A stretch of DNA of 6,914 bases, from contig JAAOZY010000423.1 of NCBI GenBank assembly GCA_012274205.1, forward strand, positions 1 to 6,914. Direction: 5' to 3'. Positions 5,564 through 6,914 of this stretch are shown here, one piece after another. The position numbers and the translations under genes are program-made. The stretch comes from Betaproteobacteria bacterium. GTDB taxonomy: Bacteria; Pseudomonadota; Gammaproteobacteria; Burkholderiales; SG8-39. How positions within the stretch are numbered: position 1 is the stretch's first letter; each line of letters opens with the position of its first letter. The notes under the pieces were generated by a model, which had not been told where the DNA came from, searched no databases, and worked only from the letters and a program-made list of their open reading frames with translations.

Positions 5564-6250
5564 ATGGAACCGGACGTGAACAAGATCTATGTATGGGACC
5601 TGCCGCAGCGGCTGTTTCACTGGCTGCTGGCCTCGCTGGTCGTGGTTTCCTGGATCAGCGTGGAAATCGGCGGCAACGCCATGCAGATCCACATGTTGAG
5701 CGGCTACACCATACTCACCTTGGTATTGTTCCGCATCCTGTGGGGCTTTTTCGGCAGTACCCACGCGCGTTTCGCCTCCTTCGTTCGCGGTCCGACTGCG
5801 GCTATCGCCTACCTCAAGGCGCTGCGCAGAAATGAGGCGGACCGGCACTGGGGCCACAATCCCGCCGGCGCCTGGTCGGTGCTGGCCATGCTGGCGCTGC
5901 TGCTGGTGCAGGCGGGCACCGGCCTGTTTTCAAATGACGACATTGCCACGGAAGGCCCGCTCGCGAAACTGGTGGGCAAGGCCGTCAGTGACCGCATTAC
6001 CAGCATTCACCATTTGAACGTCGACCTGCTGTATGTGCTGATCGCCCTGCATCTGGCGACCGTGGCCTATTATTACTTCGGCAAACGCGAAAATTTGGTC
6101 AAGCCCATGCTCACCGGCTTCAAGGTCGCAGCCGCCGGCGCCGGCGCCAGCGATGCAGTGCAGACATCCGGGAAGATCTGGCTCGCCGCGCTGCTGCTGG
6201 CGCTCTGCGCAGGCGGCGTCTATGCTCTCATCAATTACCTGGCCGCGTAA
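5564..6250 (+). CDS. Membrane b-type cytochrome (cytochrome b561 / hydrogenase b-subunit family)
   Basis: This is a 228-residue integral membrane cytochrome of the di-heme type that passes electrons between the quinone pool and a periplasmic partner. It starts with the characteristic KIYVWDLPQRLFHWLLA. Helices lie at about 16–33, 43–63, 102–122, 152–172 and an extra C-terminal one at 204–225. Candidate heme-ligand histidines are H19 (RLFHW), H43 (HMLSGY), H149/H150 (SIHHLN) and H163 (IALHLA), matching the family's four-helix pattern. WGHNPAGAWSVLAM (96–109) is also a family signature. Start choice: ATG 5564 lacks a Shine-Dalgarno; GTG 5576, 6 nt after GGAA, would give MNKIYVW and is a real alternative. 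It is co-directional with secF and convergent with a cytochrome c' gene, a pairing that suggests that protein as its redox partner. The frame stays open upstream through secF, but that part is a shadow. Confidence 0.9.
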   Translation: MEPDVNKIYVWDLPQRLFHWLLASLVVVSWISVEIGGNAMQIHMLSGYTILTLVLFRILWGFFGSTHARFASFVRGPTAAIAYLKALRRNEADRHWGHNPAGAWSVLAMLALLLVQAGTGLFSNDDIATEGPLAKLVGKAVSDRITSIHHLNVDLLYVLIALHLATVAYYYFGKRENLVKPMLTGFKVAAAGAGASDAVQTSGKIWLAALLLALCAGGVYALINYLAA

Positions 6251-6252
6251 AT

Positions 6253-6280
6253 AAAAAGCCGGGGCGCGCCCCGGCTTTTT
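6253..6280. terminator. Bidirectional intrinsic terminator between convergent cytochrome genes
   Basis: A 28-nt perfect palindrome: AAAAA, then GCCGGGGCG/CGCCCCGGC, then TTTTT. On either strand the GC stem is followed by five T, so it can end transcripts of the cytochrome b gene (its stop is 2 bp before) and of the cytochrome c' gene (its stop is about 19 bp beyond). It is the only convincing intrinsic terminator in the window. Confidence 0.93.
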
Positions 6281-6298
6281 CCCGCCGCTGGCGCGGGA

Positions 6299-6760
6299 CT
6301 ACTTCTTCTTGAAGTCGTCGTGACAAGACTTGCAGGTCTTGCCTGTGGCTCCGAACTGGGTCTTGATGGCAGCCAGGTCCCCGCCCTTGGCGACCTCGGC
6401 CAGTTTGGCCATCTCTTGCTCCATCTTCTCCCCGTCCGACTTGAATTTGGCCGCGTCGGTCCAGATCTCGGGCTTGGCGTGAGTCTCGCCCTTATCCGTG
6501 CCGGCAGCGAATCCTTCCCAAGGCAGTTTCGACATTTCCGCGGCAATGGCCGCGCTGCGCGCAACTTCGTCCTTGTTGTAGGGGCGCTCGCCCTTGGCCA
6601 CGGCACCGATGCGGCCGAAATGCTGACCCATGATGAACATCGCAGATTGGCGATATTTGATCGCGTTTTCCGCTTTGCCAAACGGGGTTTGCGCATGTGC
6701 AGCGCCGGTGAGCCCTGCTACGAGGATCAAGCCCAGGCAGGCCTTGCTTAGTGAGCGCAT
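6299..6760 (-). CDS. Periplasmic cytochrome c'
   Basis: Cytochromes c' are four-helix-bundle heme proteins with a five-coordinate heme that bind NO and CO and are linked to nitrosative-stress tolerance. The 153-residue precursor has a signal peptide (MRSLSK, a hydrophobic core, then GAAHA cleaved before Q24). The mature part starts TPFGKAENAIKYRQSA, with the conserved R37, and contains FGRIGAVAKGERPY and KPEIWTDAAKFK. It ends with the heme site CKSCH (C143, C146, H147) six residues from the C-terminus. By alignment from memory with Alcaligenes cytochrome c', M41 takes the distal Leu16 position and K151 that of Arg124. The ATG has a good Shine-Dalgarno (AGGAG, 6766–6770, 5 nt away). An upstream in-frame start at 6880 would add 40 residues ahead of the signal peptide and is rejected. 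Confidence 0.95.
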   Translation of the reverse strand: MRSLSKACLGLILVAGLTGAAHAQTPFGKAENAIKYRQSAMFIMGQHFGRIGAVAKGERPYNKDEVARSAAIAAEMSKLPWEGFAAGTDKGETHAKPEIWTDAAKFKSDGEKMEQEMAKLAEVAKGGDLAAIKTQFGATGKTCKSCHDDFKKK

Positions 6761-6818
6761 GAAATCTCCTTCTGAAATTTGGATGCTTGAGGCCGGGACG
6801 GCCGCGCAAAGCGCACGA

Positions 6819-6824
6819 ATTCTA
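6819..6824 (-). promoter_or_regulatory. Possible -10 box of the cytochrome c' promoter
   Basis: On the minus strand TAGAAT (one mismatch to TATAAT) would start transcription near 6812, giving a leader of about 50 nt before the AGGAG and ATG. No convincing -35 lies 16–18 bp upstream and there is no extended -10 TG, so it may need an activator or be fortuitous. I see no clear FNR- or NsrR-like palindrome in the 154 bp upstream of the gene. The outermost bases (6825–6914) hold no gene I can support. Confidence 0.33.
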
Positions 6825-6914
6825 CCCGACTCGCTCCAGCCGCGCACGCGCCGCGCACCCGTCCGGACCTGCAACGGCAAACAGCGCCAGCGCCGCGCTT
6901 ATTCCACGTGCGCC

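Noticed and set aside
6761..6914. A minus-strand frame open from the right window edge to a TAG at 6822–6824, possibly the end of an upstream gene.
   Set aside because: Only about 30 codons are visible, rich in Ala/Arg/Gly, with no recognisable motif. Not enough to call a gene.

Overview
The window is GC-rich, gene-dense chromosomal DNA carrying the conserved bacterial block queA–tgt–yajC–secD–secF on the plus strand. It is followed by a membrane b-type cytochrome (plus) and a convergent periplasmic cytochrome c' (minus). Gene order, GC content and protein character suggest a Proteobacterium, most likely a betaproteobacterium with respiratory or denitrifying electron transport. That placement is inference; no rRNA or other taxonomic marker is present.

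Layout. Positions 2–820 hold queA, cut by the left edge. tgt (817–1932) overlaps it by ATGA. A short gap holds a near-perfect extended -10 promoter (TGGTATAAT, 1996–2004) just before yajC (about 2039–2377). A GC-rich hairpin lies between yajC and secD (2452–4314). The secD–secF gap is unusually long (275 bp). It contains two diverged tandem copies of a 132/135-bp unit, each with a 43–44-codon reading frame ending in a TAG that directly abuts the next ATG, the last being that of secF (4590–5522). A five-helix cytochrome b561/hydrogenase-type b subunit follows (5564–6250). A perfectly palindromic bidirectional terminator (6253–6280) separates it from the minus-strand cytochrome c' (6299–6760). 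The last ~150 bp are the cytochrome c' upstream region, with no gene I can support.

How the genes work together. QueA and Tgt act in queuosine modification of tRNA (Tgt inserts preQ1 at G34, QueA builds epoxyqueuosine). YajC, SecD and SecF are the accessory complex of the SecYEG translocon that uses the proton motive force to complete protein export. The cytochromes probably form a small separate redox module: the membrane b cytochrome could pass electrons to, or protect together with, the NO-binding periplasmic cytochrome c'.

The part least explained by known genes is the tandem-duplicated insert between secD and secF. The other genes look intact and ordinary, apart from a Glu in place of the usual transmembrane Asp of SecF and a Met at the distal heme position of cytochrome c'.
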